From positions 62,001 through 126,000 of the forward strand of contig JAIQDT010002829.1 of the NCBI GenBank assembly GCA_021521415.1: DNA of 64,000 bases. The letters run 5' to 3'. Numbering within the stretch: position 1 is the stretch's first letter; each line of letters starts with the position of its first letter. A model generated the notes under the pieces. That model searched no databases and was not told the origin of the DNA. It saw nothing but the letters and a program-made list of their open reading frames with translations. The stretch comes from Bidens hawaiensis. Taxonomy: Eukaryota; Streptophyta; Magnoliopsida; Asterales; Asteraceae. Positions 45,001 to 56,329 of this stretch are shown here, in pieces. A program made the translations under genes and the position numbers.

Positions 45001-46162
45001 TTTTACTATATGCACACACAAACAAAAAAACGACATGTTAGTAATTTTTTAAAAAATTTTATTAAAACTTGAAACATTTTTAAGTATGCATTTATGTATA
45101 TGAGCGTATAAGTCAATATGAACGGATAACTATCTCAACATGTAAGTTCAGTTCAACGGATAAGTGTTTACTGGTATATGTATTTTACAGCGTATAAGAT
45201 CACAATAGATAAGTATATTAACGTGTATGTCCAACGTGTAAATTTGTTACCCGTATAAGATTCATGAACGTGTAAGTATCCGAACCTATATGCCGTATAA
45301 GCCATATAGACTTATACACCGTATAAGTATCTAAGAATGTATACATGCATATCCAATTTGCTAAACCCATAATCTAAATTACTACTAATTATGAACAAAC
45401 AGGTAGGCATTCATATCAACAAAAGCTGTAACATAAAGGTCCTATGAATTTGGTCTAGAACAAGTCAAATTGTAGTCCATTCAGTTAAGTAATGTTCATC
45501 GTTGTTAAAACAAACCTGGATCTAACAAATTAAAACTTGATTTACCTTGATCGACTCAAGTGGTGTGCGAATCAACCACAAGAATTAGCTTTTGCAATGA
45601 TACGGTGAACACAGACAAGATATACGGACAATTGTTCAATGAAAGCGAACGACGTGTATCTTTCTCAGAAACGTATAAGTAGTCAATGAATTGTCAGTGC
45701 ATAAGTCCACTATATATACTACACACTTATACGCCGTATAAGTATTGAACTTATACGCCATATAAGTCGTTACAACTTATACGTCGAAACATCAGTCAAC
45801 ATTTAAAACCGAAAGATTTCACACTTTCGATCTCAATCAAGTCCAAATTAATGACCTTGATGAATCCTCTTGAAATTTTACAACAATTTTGAAAAATTTT
45901 GATTTTAAAAACAACCATTATCATATTTTTGAACTTAAGAAAGTACAAATTAACGACCTTGATAAATTCACTTGAACTTTTAAATCCCAATTTTGAATAT
46001 TTTTTCCAAAAACAACCACTCGATTCAGATCCTCGGATATCTATAGAGGTAATTGAATATAGGGTTAAATTCGCGATGTCGTCCTGATCAAAAGCCCTAA
46101 GGTTGTGTTGATTAAATATACATGGATTAATCAATTGGGATTTTAGGGTCCTTAATCAATTT
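45001..46162. other. Noncoding region upstream of ORF3 copy A, palindrome-rich
   Basis: No gene. 45100-45790 contains many CGTATAAGT/ACTTATACG words, some paired into palindromes (45310-45328, 45725-45743, 45749-45767). 45835-46030 shows two imperfect copies of a roughly 110-base unit (TTAATGACCTTGATGAAT and TTAACGACCTTGATAAAT mark the same point in each). On the minus strand, CGATCAAG followed by GTAAAT near 45545 resembles a splice donor, and an AG near 45001 precedes the ORF3 frame; an intron in between is possible but unproven. Confidence 0.5.
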
Positions 46163-46524
46163 TGTTAGTATCTATTTTTGTTTATATTTAAAATTAAAAC
46201 AAGCTGGATCTTAATTGCACATCGCCTTGGGCCAGCTGGATCCACCAATATACTTGGTTTAAGCTTGTTTAAGTCAAGAGTTTGCATTGAAACAAACCTT
46301 GCTCAACTTGAAGAACAACCTTGCTTGATGATGTATATTTTGCTTCAACTATCACTTAGAAGAATTCCATATGATAACTTTGCTCGAAAGCAAAGCAAAA
46401 TACCTTGCTTTAATAAGTTCCAGACTTGCGCGAAGGGCCAAGCTTGCTCGTATTCCATACTTATCCATTTCTGAGGAGGTCCAGAAGATTCCAATCTTCC
46501 TTTTGTCAAATCTTAATCCCAACA
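46163..46524 (-). repeat. Candidate LTR, 362 bp
   Basis: Plus-strand ends TGTTAGTATC and AATCCCAACA give TG...CA with TGTTgg-type tips. A polypurine tract lies at its right side, so on the minus strand this is a 3' LTR. It contains several TTGCTCGAAA/AAGCTTGCTCG motifs like those in the gypsy-3 leader. No partner LTR or PBS is visible. Confidence 0.6.
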
Positions 46525-46540
46525 ATCCCCTCCCCCCCAT
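46525..46540 (-). other. Candidate polypurine tract
   Basis: Minus strand ATGGGGGGGAGGGGAT right before TGTTGGGATTAAG. The purity of the run strongly suggests the plus-strand primer of the adjoining LTR element. Confidence 0.7.
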
Positions 46541-46762
46541 ATTGGAACAAACTCAGATCCACCAAAACACATGTTGGTTACAGACACTTTTAAAAATACA
46601 CATCAAATTTCAAAAAGTAAAATTACATTACTTAAAGAAAAATTTACATATTCAAATATATGTCACATGGACATTACAAAATCAAATTCAAATAGACAAA
46701 TACAAAGGCTTTCATCTTCTAGAGCTTCCTGCCACCGATCTTCTATCAAGTTTCACTTTTAG
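46541..46762 (-). other. 3' untranslated segment beside the 362-bp LTR
   Basis: AT-rich, no ORF. ORF3 homology ends at about 46763, so this belongs to the LTR element and not to ORF3 as seen in copy A. Confidence 0.4.
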
Positions 46763-48898
46763 TTTTTGATTCCTGTTGTGGATCGTCTTGTTACTCATCA
46801 TCATCAACATAATAAAATTTCTTCTCAGACTAACCAACAAGCTCACCAGCACCACCTTACGGTTTATCATCATTATCTAAGTCTTCAAAATCATCACTAT
46901 CAGAATCACTAAAATCTATCATCTCCTCATCTTCTTTATCTTCTTCTTTCTCCTCAACACCTTTTACATCATCAATAGGATCAACAACTACTGGTTCATT
47001 ATTCAACACTGGTTCAGTAACTTGTACATCCACATGACTAGATTCACCAGCTTACACAGAAGCTTCAACTACTTTCTCAACAATAATTGGCTCTTCACAT
47101 TTGGATTTGCCTTCTTAGCAGGTTTTTCAGAATCATAATCAACATGAAATGAAGCTTCAACCACTCCAACATCTCCACCATATACTCTTTCAAGTACAAT
47201 GTTTCCAGCTTCAGCTCTATCAACCTCAGATTTTAACGTATACCCAATTTCTGCTCAATTATAACAAAGTATTTCATATGTTCCACAAGCAAATCGTCAG
47301 ATAAGTTCCTCTTACATTCACTTTCATCGAATCTCCTTTTGATATTAACATTCTCAGCTCTTAAACTATCATTATCATCAACAAGACTTGTTATCTTCAC
47401 ATCTTTATTAGCTACTTTCACTTTCAACGAATCCACCTCTTCTTTCGAAGGACGATCATTTGTAGAAAAATATCAGAAAATGATTGTTGAGAGACTTTAG
47501 GATCAACTTTTGGAGTCTCTTGATGCACAAACTCATAAACCTTATGAGTATACTTTTTAGTTGTTGGAGTGTTAAACAGATGATCAATTGCATTATCTAA
47601 GTTCACTTCAAACTCAGGTGTTTTCTCAACATCAGATGCTTTAATTGACTCAGGATTTTTATCAACTAATGTACTTTTATCAACTTCATCATCAGGCTCA
47701 TCAACCAAACATTTATCAATTACAGATCTTTTCACCAAATGTTTGAATCTTTCTTCTTAGGTTGAGTAGCTTCTGGAACATATGTTTCAACATCATCTGA
47801 TATACATTTTCTTTGATCTACATTCCTTACAAAAACCATGCATACCTCGAGGATCAGCTAAAATATTCGTAGGAATCTCATTATCATATTCAGTTTCTTC
47901 ATCGTCACCTCTTTGATCATCTACAACAGGTTGTTCTTGAATATCAACAGGATTTGGAATAGGAGCAGTAGGTGTAACAACCTCAGTCTTAACAACACGG
48001 TTATGTTTCTTCTTAATCTTTTGAGAATCTTCAGCATCAGAATCTTCGGCTTTCACAAACCACTTACCACCCAAGGAAACATAACTTTGCATCCTCACAT
48101 TTTCAATCTCCCGGTGATAATCACTATCATCCTTTCTCCACTAATTGTTCGAAGGAGCAATATAATAAGGATTCAATAAGTGTTCAAATAGAGCTCAGAA
48201 CATAGGAATTTTATCCTCATTTTTTTTCCTGTATGTCTTTAGCTTAGCATACCCAGTAACAGACATATGAGTTAGCTTCATTTCCTTCCCAATCTTGTCA
48301 ATCTCAGGAAATTGATGATCAATGATCAACTAAATAAACCTTGGATACATCAGCCATTTGTTATCAAAATATAGCTTCATGTGCTCAAATATAACTTTAG
48401 AAAAGTTGTATTTCAAGTTTAAGCACAAAGCCGTCATCATGCACATCTGATAATCAAGTATCTCTTCATAACTTCCCTTCCTGTGCCTAAAGCAATGAAC
48501 TATCACATGCACCAAGAACTTAAAAGGTCTTGACAAACCAGTCTTTAAAAACCCTCTGTCCAACTCATTCTGGTACCCCATTCTAAGCAAACAACCCTTC
48601 ACCATTCGTTCATCCAACGAAGTAGGATCGGTAGATTCATCACCAAGTTCTAAAACATCTCTTAAAACTTGCTCAGACACAATAATCTCTTTCTTTTTAA
48701 CCACATACTTTGTGCATTCTTCTTCAAGCTTTGCATTACTCAAAAATTCAGTAACCTTTTCTTTGATTATCACAGTATTAGAAGTGATTGCTATGAAGAT
48801 TCTTGACCTCTCACAAAATGGCAATGTAACTCGAAACGGTTCCATTTTTTCATCAGACCCGTCCAGAAAAGCACATATGTTATGGTTAGCATCAAAAT
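46763..48898 (-). pseudogene. ORF3 copy B, unknown function
   Basis: Same protein family as copy A. 48845-48330 reads MEPFRVTLPFCERSRIFIA, EIIVSEQVLRDVLELGD, VKGCLLRMGYQNELDRG, PFKFLVHVIVHCFRHRKGSY, YNFSKVIFEHMKLYFDNKWL. Then VGGKWFVKAE-like SLGGKWFVKAEDSDAED (48098-47793), DNAIDHLFNTPTTKKYTH (47738-47424), the coiled coil VKITSLVDDNDSLRAENVNI and DLLVEHMKYFVIIEQKLGIR (47436-47233) and an acidic, broken tail to 46763. No solo LTR is present between the two halves, so copy B is the uninterrupted form. Both ends are cut (48898 and 46763). Confidence 0.62.
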
Positions 48899-49380
48899 TG
48901 TCGGTCCCGATTATATCGCTTAATCGCTATGTCGTAATCCACACAATAAGTGTTGACAAGAAGGTTAACGACTTCCTAATTTAGGAAAGAACAATAGAGT
49001 ATTAATGGCGGAAAAACTGACACACTAACTGTTGCTTACAAGACACAAATGTAACAAACACACACTGTAACTCATAAAATTTCCATTAATATAATGTCAG
49101 AAATAATTAGAAATCGATTAGGGTTTCAGAATGGAATGTTTGGATCTTTAGGCAGATTTCCGTACTGGAAAATGTCAGCCGTCAAAATCACAATCAGGTT
49201 AAAAGTCTAAGTGTTGTGTGTCATAGGCGTGCCCAAAATTATTCCTTTTAGAGGCCTGCCCTGACACCTGAGATTCCTTCTAGAAACCCTAATGATAGTA
49301 ACAATACATATTCAAACAAAATACAAAAGATTATAAGTTTAAACAGGTCTTCGAGCAAGCTTTGCAGCTTTTGTCTTCAT
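48899..49380. other. Unassigned 482-bp segment between ORF3 B and gypsy-2
   Basis: Starts TGTCGGTCCCGATTATATCG exactly where ORF3 homology stops, and ends where gypsy-2 LTR homology begins. TGTCGG would suit an LTR tip, but I find no matching CA-end or second copy. Contains a GCTTGCTCGAA motif on the minus strand near 49360. No ORF. Possibly an LTR fragment of another element. Confidence 0.4.
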
Positions 49381-50644
49381 CGAGCCACTGAATCTCATAT
49401 TTTCTCTTAAACTATTTTATAACCTAATTTTAAATTGTTTTCTCACAACACTTGGTATGTTGGATCTAACTTGATCTTATAACAAGTTTGGGCCGACAAA
49501 ACCAAAACGGACGTCGAGGTTCTTCTTAATAGAACTACATCCTTGGTTAAGTTTCTTTTGATGTCATTAAGTAATCTCATAACATTTTGGAACCTCGGCT
49601 CCGAGCTTGACCAATTATCAAGACTCAAACCGACAAATCCGAACTCTCGCAAAGTCTTGTTTTGGTATCTATTTAACTTTGCAATATTGCAATTATACCC
49701 AAATATTTACTTAACAAAGGTTAAGTAAAAACTAATAAATAGGATACCGAGCTCCGACTTCGAGTAAACTTACTTTTCAACAATCATTACTTTAATTCCT
49801 TATGTGTTTACATTTTAGTCTTCAAACTTAAATTATTTATGTTAAATGTCAAGTTATTTTACTTTAAAGCTTCCTAAACCATCTACTAACTCAAGACCCT
49901 TTTTAATCTAGGTCTTATCGCAAAATATCCTTCAAGTTACTTATTTCACGTGAGTACTCTTCATCCCCCGTTTTCACTTTTATACTTTGGGGCTAACATG
50001 CATACTTATCCAAAACAAGAACGATTTATAATGTCTTCAAACCACAAACTTTAGGGTGTATGATACATAGAATACTTGTTCTATTGTGCGTTATATGTTT
50101 CATATGCGTTACGTGCACGAGTGTTTATTTTATGTTGTTGTGGAACGCATTAAGTATGATCATACGCACCCCTAACTACTTAGCCTTGTGCAAGTAGCAT
50201 AGGGCATCATTATCCAACTATGTCGGTTATTACCGATTAGAAAGGATCCTCATTTACATATGTTTTATAAACAACAATCGATTCTTTTATTTATAGTCTC
50301 ATATACGTTTGTGGATTTCGCTCATTTTATATATACTCAAAACTATGAAATTGCTCACCAACATACGTGTTGACAAATATTATTTTATGCATTGTTACAA
50401 GTTTGATTATTACTTGACTTGGAGTTTGAAGACGCCATTATATTTGATACCGCTAGGTTATTAGAAGAATAAACAATATTTATTTCTTGTATTTGGTGTT
50501 TATTTGTTTGAACGAGTTGCGCTACTTTTGTGATTGAATGAAATTAATGAGGTGATTAAATATTGTCACTTTAATAGTGACTTGTGTTCATGGGCAATTC
50601 ATTGCACCCCGGCATGTTCTGCCGCCTTTGATCGGGGCGTGACA
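49381..50644 (+). repeat. gypsy-2 5' LTR, 5'-truncated
   Basis: Matches the gypsy-2 3' LTR from about 57430 onward (AGCCACTGAATCTCAT against AGCCACCGAATCTCAT). The first roughly 1.1 kb of the LTR is absent. It ends GGGGCGTGACA at 50644, three bases before the PBS. It contains the uninterrupted CACGTGAGTAC (about 49947) where the 3' LTR carries the CACTA transposon. Confidence 0.9.
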
Positions 50645-50647
50645 GAT

Positions 50648-50660
50648 TGGTATCAGAGCC
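50648..50660 (+). other. gypsy-2 primer-binding site (tRNA-iMet)
   Basis: TGGTATCAGAGCC, a perfect-looking 13-base complement of initiator tRNA-Met, 3 bases after the LTR end. Confidence 0.95.
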
Positions 50661-51643
50661 AAGACTATAGGATAGGCGGTTAGACGTAACGGCCTAATAT
50701 TGTTTTGCTTTAGGGTCCCTATACGTGTTGCTTATACGTGTTAGCCTACTTGATTGTTCATTACACATATATTTAATTGCTTATTTATTTCATTTAATCT
50801 TCAAAAATATACATATGCACACACTCTCATTGTATTCCAAGGTATCCTTACCTTAAACGCAAAAACATTAGTTTTTATACGTTGTTTTATGGATCACAAA
50901 CTTAATTTGGATCCCGTTATTTAAGATCCCTTAAAGGTTGCATTTAATCTTCAAAAATATACATATGCACACACTCTCATTATACTGTATTTTATGGTTC
51001 ACAAACTTAATTTGGATCCCGTTATTTAACACTATGAAACGACCATTTGACAAAAATATTCCAAGAATCAAAGGTGAATTACTTACCTGGGATGGTTGAA
51101 TTGTAGTGTTCGTTTTCTAGGCCAACAAACCATGTTATACATGTCAATACTTTAAGTTGTCGAATGCAAGCATTCCGGTTGCCTCCTTATATTTTGGTTT
51201 TGAAAACACAAAAGCCACGGTGGTTCATGGACTAGTGTTTTTAACATCTCGTTGTACCTCCGTTTTTATTATATGTTACTATCATGATTTGAGTCAACAA
51301 CATGAAAGACGCGGTGGTACGTGCACATGTTCGACTCCACCTATTATCTTTTACAAGTTTTATTGGTCAAGATATCAAATCATGGTGATTCATGTACGAT
51401 TTTTCCGACTATATATATGAATTTCAATATCTCAAAACCTTCAATATTAGAATATCAAAAGTTTGAAACTTATATATATACATACATTTTATCTTTTGAT
51501 TCAAGTATAAAATAGTTTTTACTAACATTCTCATCCTCATGACTCTAAGACTCACAATCATAAAAACCCCATGTTTAAATCATTTCCCTCATACATATAT
51601 CAATTACCCCAAACTTATATCATTTCTCTTTTATTATTTTAGA
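50661..51643 (+). other. gypsy-2 leader with a 150-bp duplication
   Basis: Noncoding leader. The block beginning CATTTAATCTTCAAAAATAT occurs at 50791 and again at 50941, so the unit is 150 bp; the second copy lacks an internal part and ends near 51030. No reliable ORF. Confidence 0.75.
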
Positions 51644-52800
51644 ATGCCTCCACTTCGTCGCCAAACTCGCAAGCCGAGCTCTGGTCGTTGGATGGCTGCT
51701 ATGGTTGCTAAAGAAATCGCCGCTATGAGTCCCAGACTAATAACTCAAATCCAAGGCACCCAACAAACCGTTACTCAAACCACACCTAACCCCGCACCCT
51801 CCGCCTTGAAAAATTTTACTAGTGCCAATCCATCTCAATTCTATGGCACGAACTATGCCACTACCTTGTTGCAATGGTTCGAGAAGACGGAAAGTGTTTT
51901 TACTCTTTGTGAATGCCCCGAACCCAAGAAAACCACGTATGCCTTAAGCATGTTTGAGGATACCGCACGCACTTGGTAGAATAGAGAAATTTTCACAGTG
52001 TGTCGGAAGTAGCTATGGCCTACTCATGGACCAAGCTAAAGGAAGTCATGATGAAAAAGTTTTGCCCAAAACATGAACTTCAAAAACTAGAATCCGAATT
52101 GTGGGAACTAAAGCAAGAGAGTGGTGACAACTCCGCCTACTCCAACCGCTTTCACGAGCTTAGCCTCTTAGTTCCCCACTTGGTCACTCCCCTTGAAGGG
52201 CTATTGACAAGTATGTCGGTGGGTTGCCTATGCAAATCCATGACTCGGTGATGAGTAGCAAACCGCAAACCCTTCATGATGCTATTATCTTAGTCGGTGC
52301 TCTTTCCGTAAACCATGTCCAAGCCGGTACCCTCGCCATCAAAAGTTTCAAGAAAACCAATGAGAAAAGTACACTAGAACCATCAATCCTCACCAAAGTT
52401 GACCCTCAACCTCAATCCATAAACTACTCCAATTCCACCCACCACGCCAAAAAGAAAAGCAAACCCAACTATCGAAACTATGCCGTCACCCACCCATCAC
52501 AACCTCAAACACAATCTCAAGCACCCCAAAACCGAAAACAGTATTCTGGCTCTCACTCTTTGTGTAACATTTGCCAACACCATCATCCCGCTTACTCCGC
52601 TTGCCAAAAATGCACTAAGTGTATCCGCTATAGTCACACTAGCAACGTGTGTCGAGGAGCCTCTCGTGGACAATCCGCTACACCAATATTTGCTCCAACT
52701 AACCAAAATTGACCCGCATAGTTTGCTCAAAACCCTTCTCCCCAACCTAGGGCTTGTTTCAATTGTGGAGACCCGAATCATTTCCGCAATGCTTGTCCCT
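51644..52800 (+). pseudogene. gag: gypsy-2 gag
   Basis: Start MPPLRRQTRKPSSGRWMAAM at 51644, identical in opening to gypsy-1. Capsid part: FTSANPSQFYGTNYATTLLQ and WFEKTESVFTLCECPEPKKT. A stop at 51979 interrupts it; it resumes SEVAMAYSWTKLKEVMMKKF (52000-52251) and DSVMSSKPQTLHDAIILVGA (52224 on). A His/Cys-rich CHxC segment (CNICQHHHPAYSACQKCTKC) precedes the CCHC knuckle (CFNCGDPNHFRNACP) at about 52755-52800. Confidence 0.87.
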
Positions 52801-53560
52801 GACTTGCTTTTGTTAACCAAGCTCAAATCATACCCACACCCTACTACCAAACCCAAGCCTACCAAGTTCAAACCTATCAACCTCAAATCCCGCCACTCTT
52901 GGATCCTCCCGCTCAACCGCCCCAAGCCATGCAAACCCTTCCACCTCCACCACACCCGCAAGCAACGCAAGCTCTCACTCATCCTCCAGCTCAGCGAGCA
53001 AGGGCGTGGCTTTATGATGAATGCCAACCAAGCTCAAGTTGCTAACGATGTGGTGAATGGTACGTTTTTTAGTAAATGAGAATTTAGCTTAAATTTTATT
53101 TGATACCAGAGCTGATAGGAGTTTTGTTTCTTTTAAATTTGAATCTATTCTTGTCGTACCCCGTGCTAAATTTTCTCGCCCTTTTCTGTCAAAGTCGCCA
53201 ATGGTAGTTCCATCGCCATCGATTCGGTCATTTGCGATTGTATCCTCACTCTTTGTAAGCATGAATTCTCGATCGACCTCATCCCGATGCAAATAGGAAG
53301 CTTCAACATCATAGTAGGCATGGATTGGTTAGCTTTGCACCGTGCCGAAGTCGTTTGTTATGACAAATTCATTCGAATTCCGCTCGTCAATGACAAAATC
53401 CTCAAGGTCTTTGGCAAAACGATTCCTAAGAAACTCCACCTCATGTACTGCTCTCAATCTCGTAAGTACTTACACCAAAAGTACTTACCATTTCTAGCCC
53501 AAGAGGGTAGTGAAAGATCCAAAAGAAAAGAAAATTCAAGACATTCCCGTTGTTTGTGAA
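52801..53560 (+). pseudogene. gypsy-2 gag tail and protease
   Basis: A Pro/Gln-rich region is followed by RGFMMNANQAQVANDVVNGT (about 53000), matching the end of gypsy-1 gag. The protease active-site region lies at 53095-53130 in a broken frame (DTRADRSFV-like, where Gly is replaced). Its C-terminal half is clear at 53287-53400: [35 protein letters not shown]. Confidence 0.75.
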
Positions 53561-54430
53561 TTTCCTGATGTTTTTCTCGAAGACGTCTCTGGACTCCCAC
53601 CCATTCGTCCTATTGAATTTTGAATCTACCTTGTGCCCGGCGCGACTCCTGTAGCCAAGGCTCCTTATCGTTTAGCTCCTTCGGAATTGCAAGAGTTATC
53701 GAACCAACTTCAAGAACTCTCTGATAAGCGCTTTATCCGTCAAAGCTCTTCTCCATGGGGCGCTCATGTCCTCTTCGTGAAAAAGAATGATGGCTCGTTT
53801 CACATGTGTATCGATTACCGTGAACTCAATAAACTCACCATTAAAAATCGTTACCCTTTGCCTCGAATCGACGACCTCTTCGATCAAATCCAAGGCGCAA
53901 CTTGCTTCTCAAAAAACGATCTTCGATCGGGTTATGATCAATTGCGTGTTCATGAAGACGACATCCCTAAAACCGCTTTTAGTACTCGGTATGGACATTA
54001 CGAGTTCTTGGTTATGCCTTTCGGATTGACCAATGCACCCGCGGTGTGCATGGATCTCATGAACCGTGTTTGCAAACCATTCTTGGATAAATTCATAGTT
54101 TTTTTTATCGATGACATTCTTATCTTCTCCAAGACCCAAGCCGAACATGAGCATCATTTACGTTCCATTCTCGATCTCCTATGAAAAGAGCAACTTTATG
54201 CCAAGTTCTCCAAATGTGAATTTTGGTTAAAAGAAGTTCAATTTTTGGGTCACGTCGTCAACGATAAAGGTATTCATTTCATCCCGCCAAAATCGAGGCC
54301 GTAAAAGATTGGAAAACTCCATCCACACCCACGAAAATCCGATATTTCCTTGGTTTGGTCGGGTATTATCGGCGTTTCATTCTAAACTTCTCTAAAATCG
54401 CGTTACCCCTCATCGCACTAACTTATAAAG
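53561..54430 (+). pseudogene. gypsy-2 reverse transcriptase
   Basis: 53633-54184 reads [78 protein letters not shown] (catalytic Asp kept), [19 protein letters not shown] and the box [22 protein letters not shown] at 54181 ends this frame; the thumb continues [29 protein letters not shown], and after a frameshift [20 protein letters not shown]. Confidence 0.9.
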
Positions 54431-54890
54431 GAAAACCTTATGAATGGAGACCGAAACAAGAAGAAGCTTTCCAAACTCTAAAGCATATGCTTTGCAATGC
54501 TCTCGTTTTAGCCCTTACCGATGGAAACAACGACTTTGTGGTATTTTGTGATGAATCCAATCAAGGTCTCAGTCGCGTGTCATGCAAGGAGGTCAAGCTA
54601 TCACATATGCCTCAAGGCAACTGAAGGGTCATGAAAGAAATTACACGACTCATGATATCGAACTTGGTGTCGTCGTTTTCGCTCTCAAAATCTAGAGAAA
54701 TTATCTTTATGGCACAAAATGTATTGTAATTCACCGATCATAAAAGTCTTCAACACATCTTTGACCAAAAAGATCTCAACATGAGACAACGTCGATGGGC
54801 CGAATTACTTAGTGATTACGATTGCGAAATTCTTTACCACCCAGGTAAAGTGAATGTTGTGTCTGATGCCCTTAGTCTTAAAGTCAATGT
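54431..54890 (+). pseudogene. gypsy-2 RNase H
   Basis: 54355-54624 gives [20 protein letters not shown] and [15 protein letters not shown] with the first Asp; usual Ala after Asp is Glu. A small deletion then shifts the frame, and after [24 protein letters not shown] codons with a stop near 54695 the domain ends at 54781 on with [28 protein letters not shown]. Part of the central region is missing relative to gypsy-1. Confidence 0.82.
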
Positions 54891-56004
54891 CAAATCCGTT
54901 CTGCTTCATAGCATCATCATCCAAACCGATCTCCAAGACCGCATCTATCGAGCCCAATGCACCTCCATTGATGAAGGCAATATGTATTACGAAATGTCAT
55001 GTGGAGCCGAATTTCAACTCGAAACCAAACCCGATGGCTTGATTTATTTTCTCAATAGTTTGTGGGTTCCCGATCGTGATGAACTTCATACTTTCATTCT
55101 CAACGAAGCTCATATGTCTCGATATTCTGTACATCCAAGTGCGGATAAGATGTACTTTGATCTTCGATCTATTTATTGGTGGCCAGGTATGAAAAAGAAC
55201 GTAGCACTTTATGTCTCAAAATGTCTTACTTGCTCAAAGGTTAAAGCCGAACATCAAAAACCTTTTGGTTTACTCGAGCAACCTCCTATCCCCGTTTAGA
55301 AATGGGAAGACATTGTTATGGACTTTATCACTAAATTACCCCCCACTAGAAAGCAAAATGATAGCATTTGGGTCATCATTGATCGATTAACCAAATCGGC
55401 TCATTTTATCTCGATCCGCGAGAAGTACTCTGTTGAACAACTCGCTCAAATCTATGTTCGTGAAATTGCATGCCGTCATGGTATTCCGTTGACTATTATT
55501 TCCAATCGTGATGCTCGTTTCACCAACCGTTTTTCGAAATCGCTTCAAGAAGCTTTGGGCACTCGCCTCGATCTTAGCACCACTTATCATCCTCAAACCG
55601 ATGATCAATCCGAGCGTACAATCCAAACCCTCGAGGATATGCTTCGATCTTGTGTTCTTGACTTTGGTGGGAATTGGGATTCTCATCTCTCGCTTATTGA
55701 ATTCTCATACAACAATAGCTGTCATTCTAGCATTGATATGGCTCCTTTCCAATCTCTTTATGGTCGTAAGTGTTGTTCTCTAATTTGTTGGAACGAGATT
55801 GGTGAAACCCAAATCACCGGTCCCGAGATGGTCCATGACACTATCTATCGTATCGATCAAATACGAAAAATCTCCTCGCTGCTAGAAGTCACCAAAAGAG
55901 CTATGCCGATAAACATCGAAAACCCCTCGAGTTCAATGTTGGTGACCTTGTTCTTCTCAAAGTACACCCCCTTGGAAGGGGTAGTCCGTTTTGGGAAGAA
56001 ATGA
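54891..56004 (+). pseudogene. gypsy-2 integrase
   Basis: Zinc domain complete: EAHMSRYSVHPSADKMYFDL, YWWPGMKKNVALYVSKCLTC and SKVKAEH. After one TAG at 55299 the core runs open to 56004: MDFITKLPPTRKQND with the first Asp, VIIDRLTKSAHFISIR, IISNRDARFTNRFSKSLQ with the second Asp, LSTTYHPQTDDQSERTIQTL with the Glu. The usual SDRDARF is SNRDARF and HPQTDGQS is HPQTDDQS. The intact DDE set makes this the best-preserved catalytic domain in the window. Confidence 0.92.
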
Positions 56005-56296
56005 AACCTAGCACCCCGTTTTGTAGGCCCAATCAAAATCCTCGAAGGGATTGGAAAAGTGGCTTATAAACTCGAATTACCGCAAGAACTTACCGGTGTT
56101 CATCCAACCTTTCATGTCTCAAACCTCAAAAAGTGCTTAGACGAAGGTAATCTTCATATACCTCTCGACAAAGTGCGTATCGATGGAGCCTTGCAAATGA
56201 TCGAAAAACCCACGACGTAGGGCTGAATTTACTTGGGAACAAGAAGATGAGATGAATCAAAAGTACCCGCATTTGTTTATTACGAATTCATCCTAA
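56005..56296 (+). pseudogene. gypsy-2 integrase tail, chromodomain-like end
   Basis: Readable in a shifted frame: FVGPIKILEGIGKVAYKLEL, PQELTGVHPTFHVSNLKKCL, EGNLHIPLDKVRID, then a break and EFTWEQEDEMNQKYPHLFIT with a stop at 56294. The FTWEQE...YPHLF end occurs in chromovirus-type plant gypsy elements (family knowledge), supporting that clade. One frameshift near 56005 and one near 56215. Confidence 0.8.
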
Positions 56297-56317
56297 TTTC
56301 GAGACGAAATTTCCTAA

Positions 56318-56329
56318 AGTAGGGAAGAC
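56318..56329 (+). other. gypsy-2 polypurine tract
   Basis: AGTAGGGAAGAC directly before the LTR start TGTAACATTTG at 56330, preceded by TTCGAGACGAAATTTCC, the usual gypsy pol-end motif. Confidence 0.85.
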
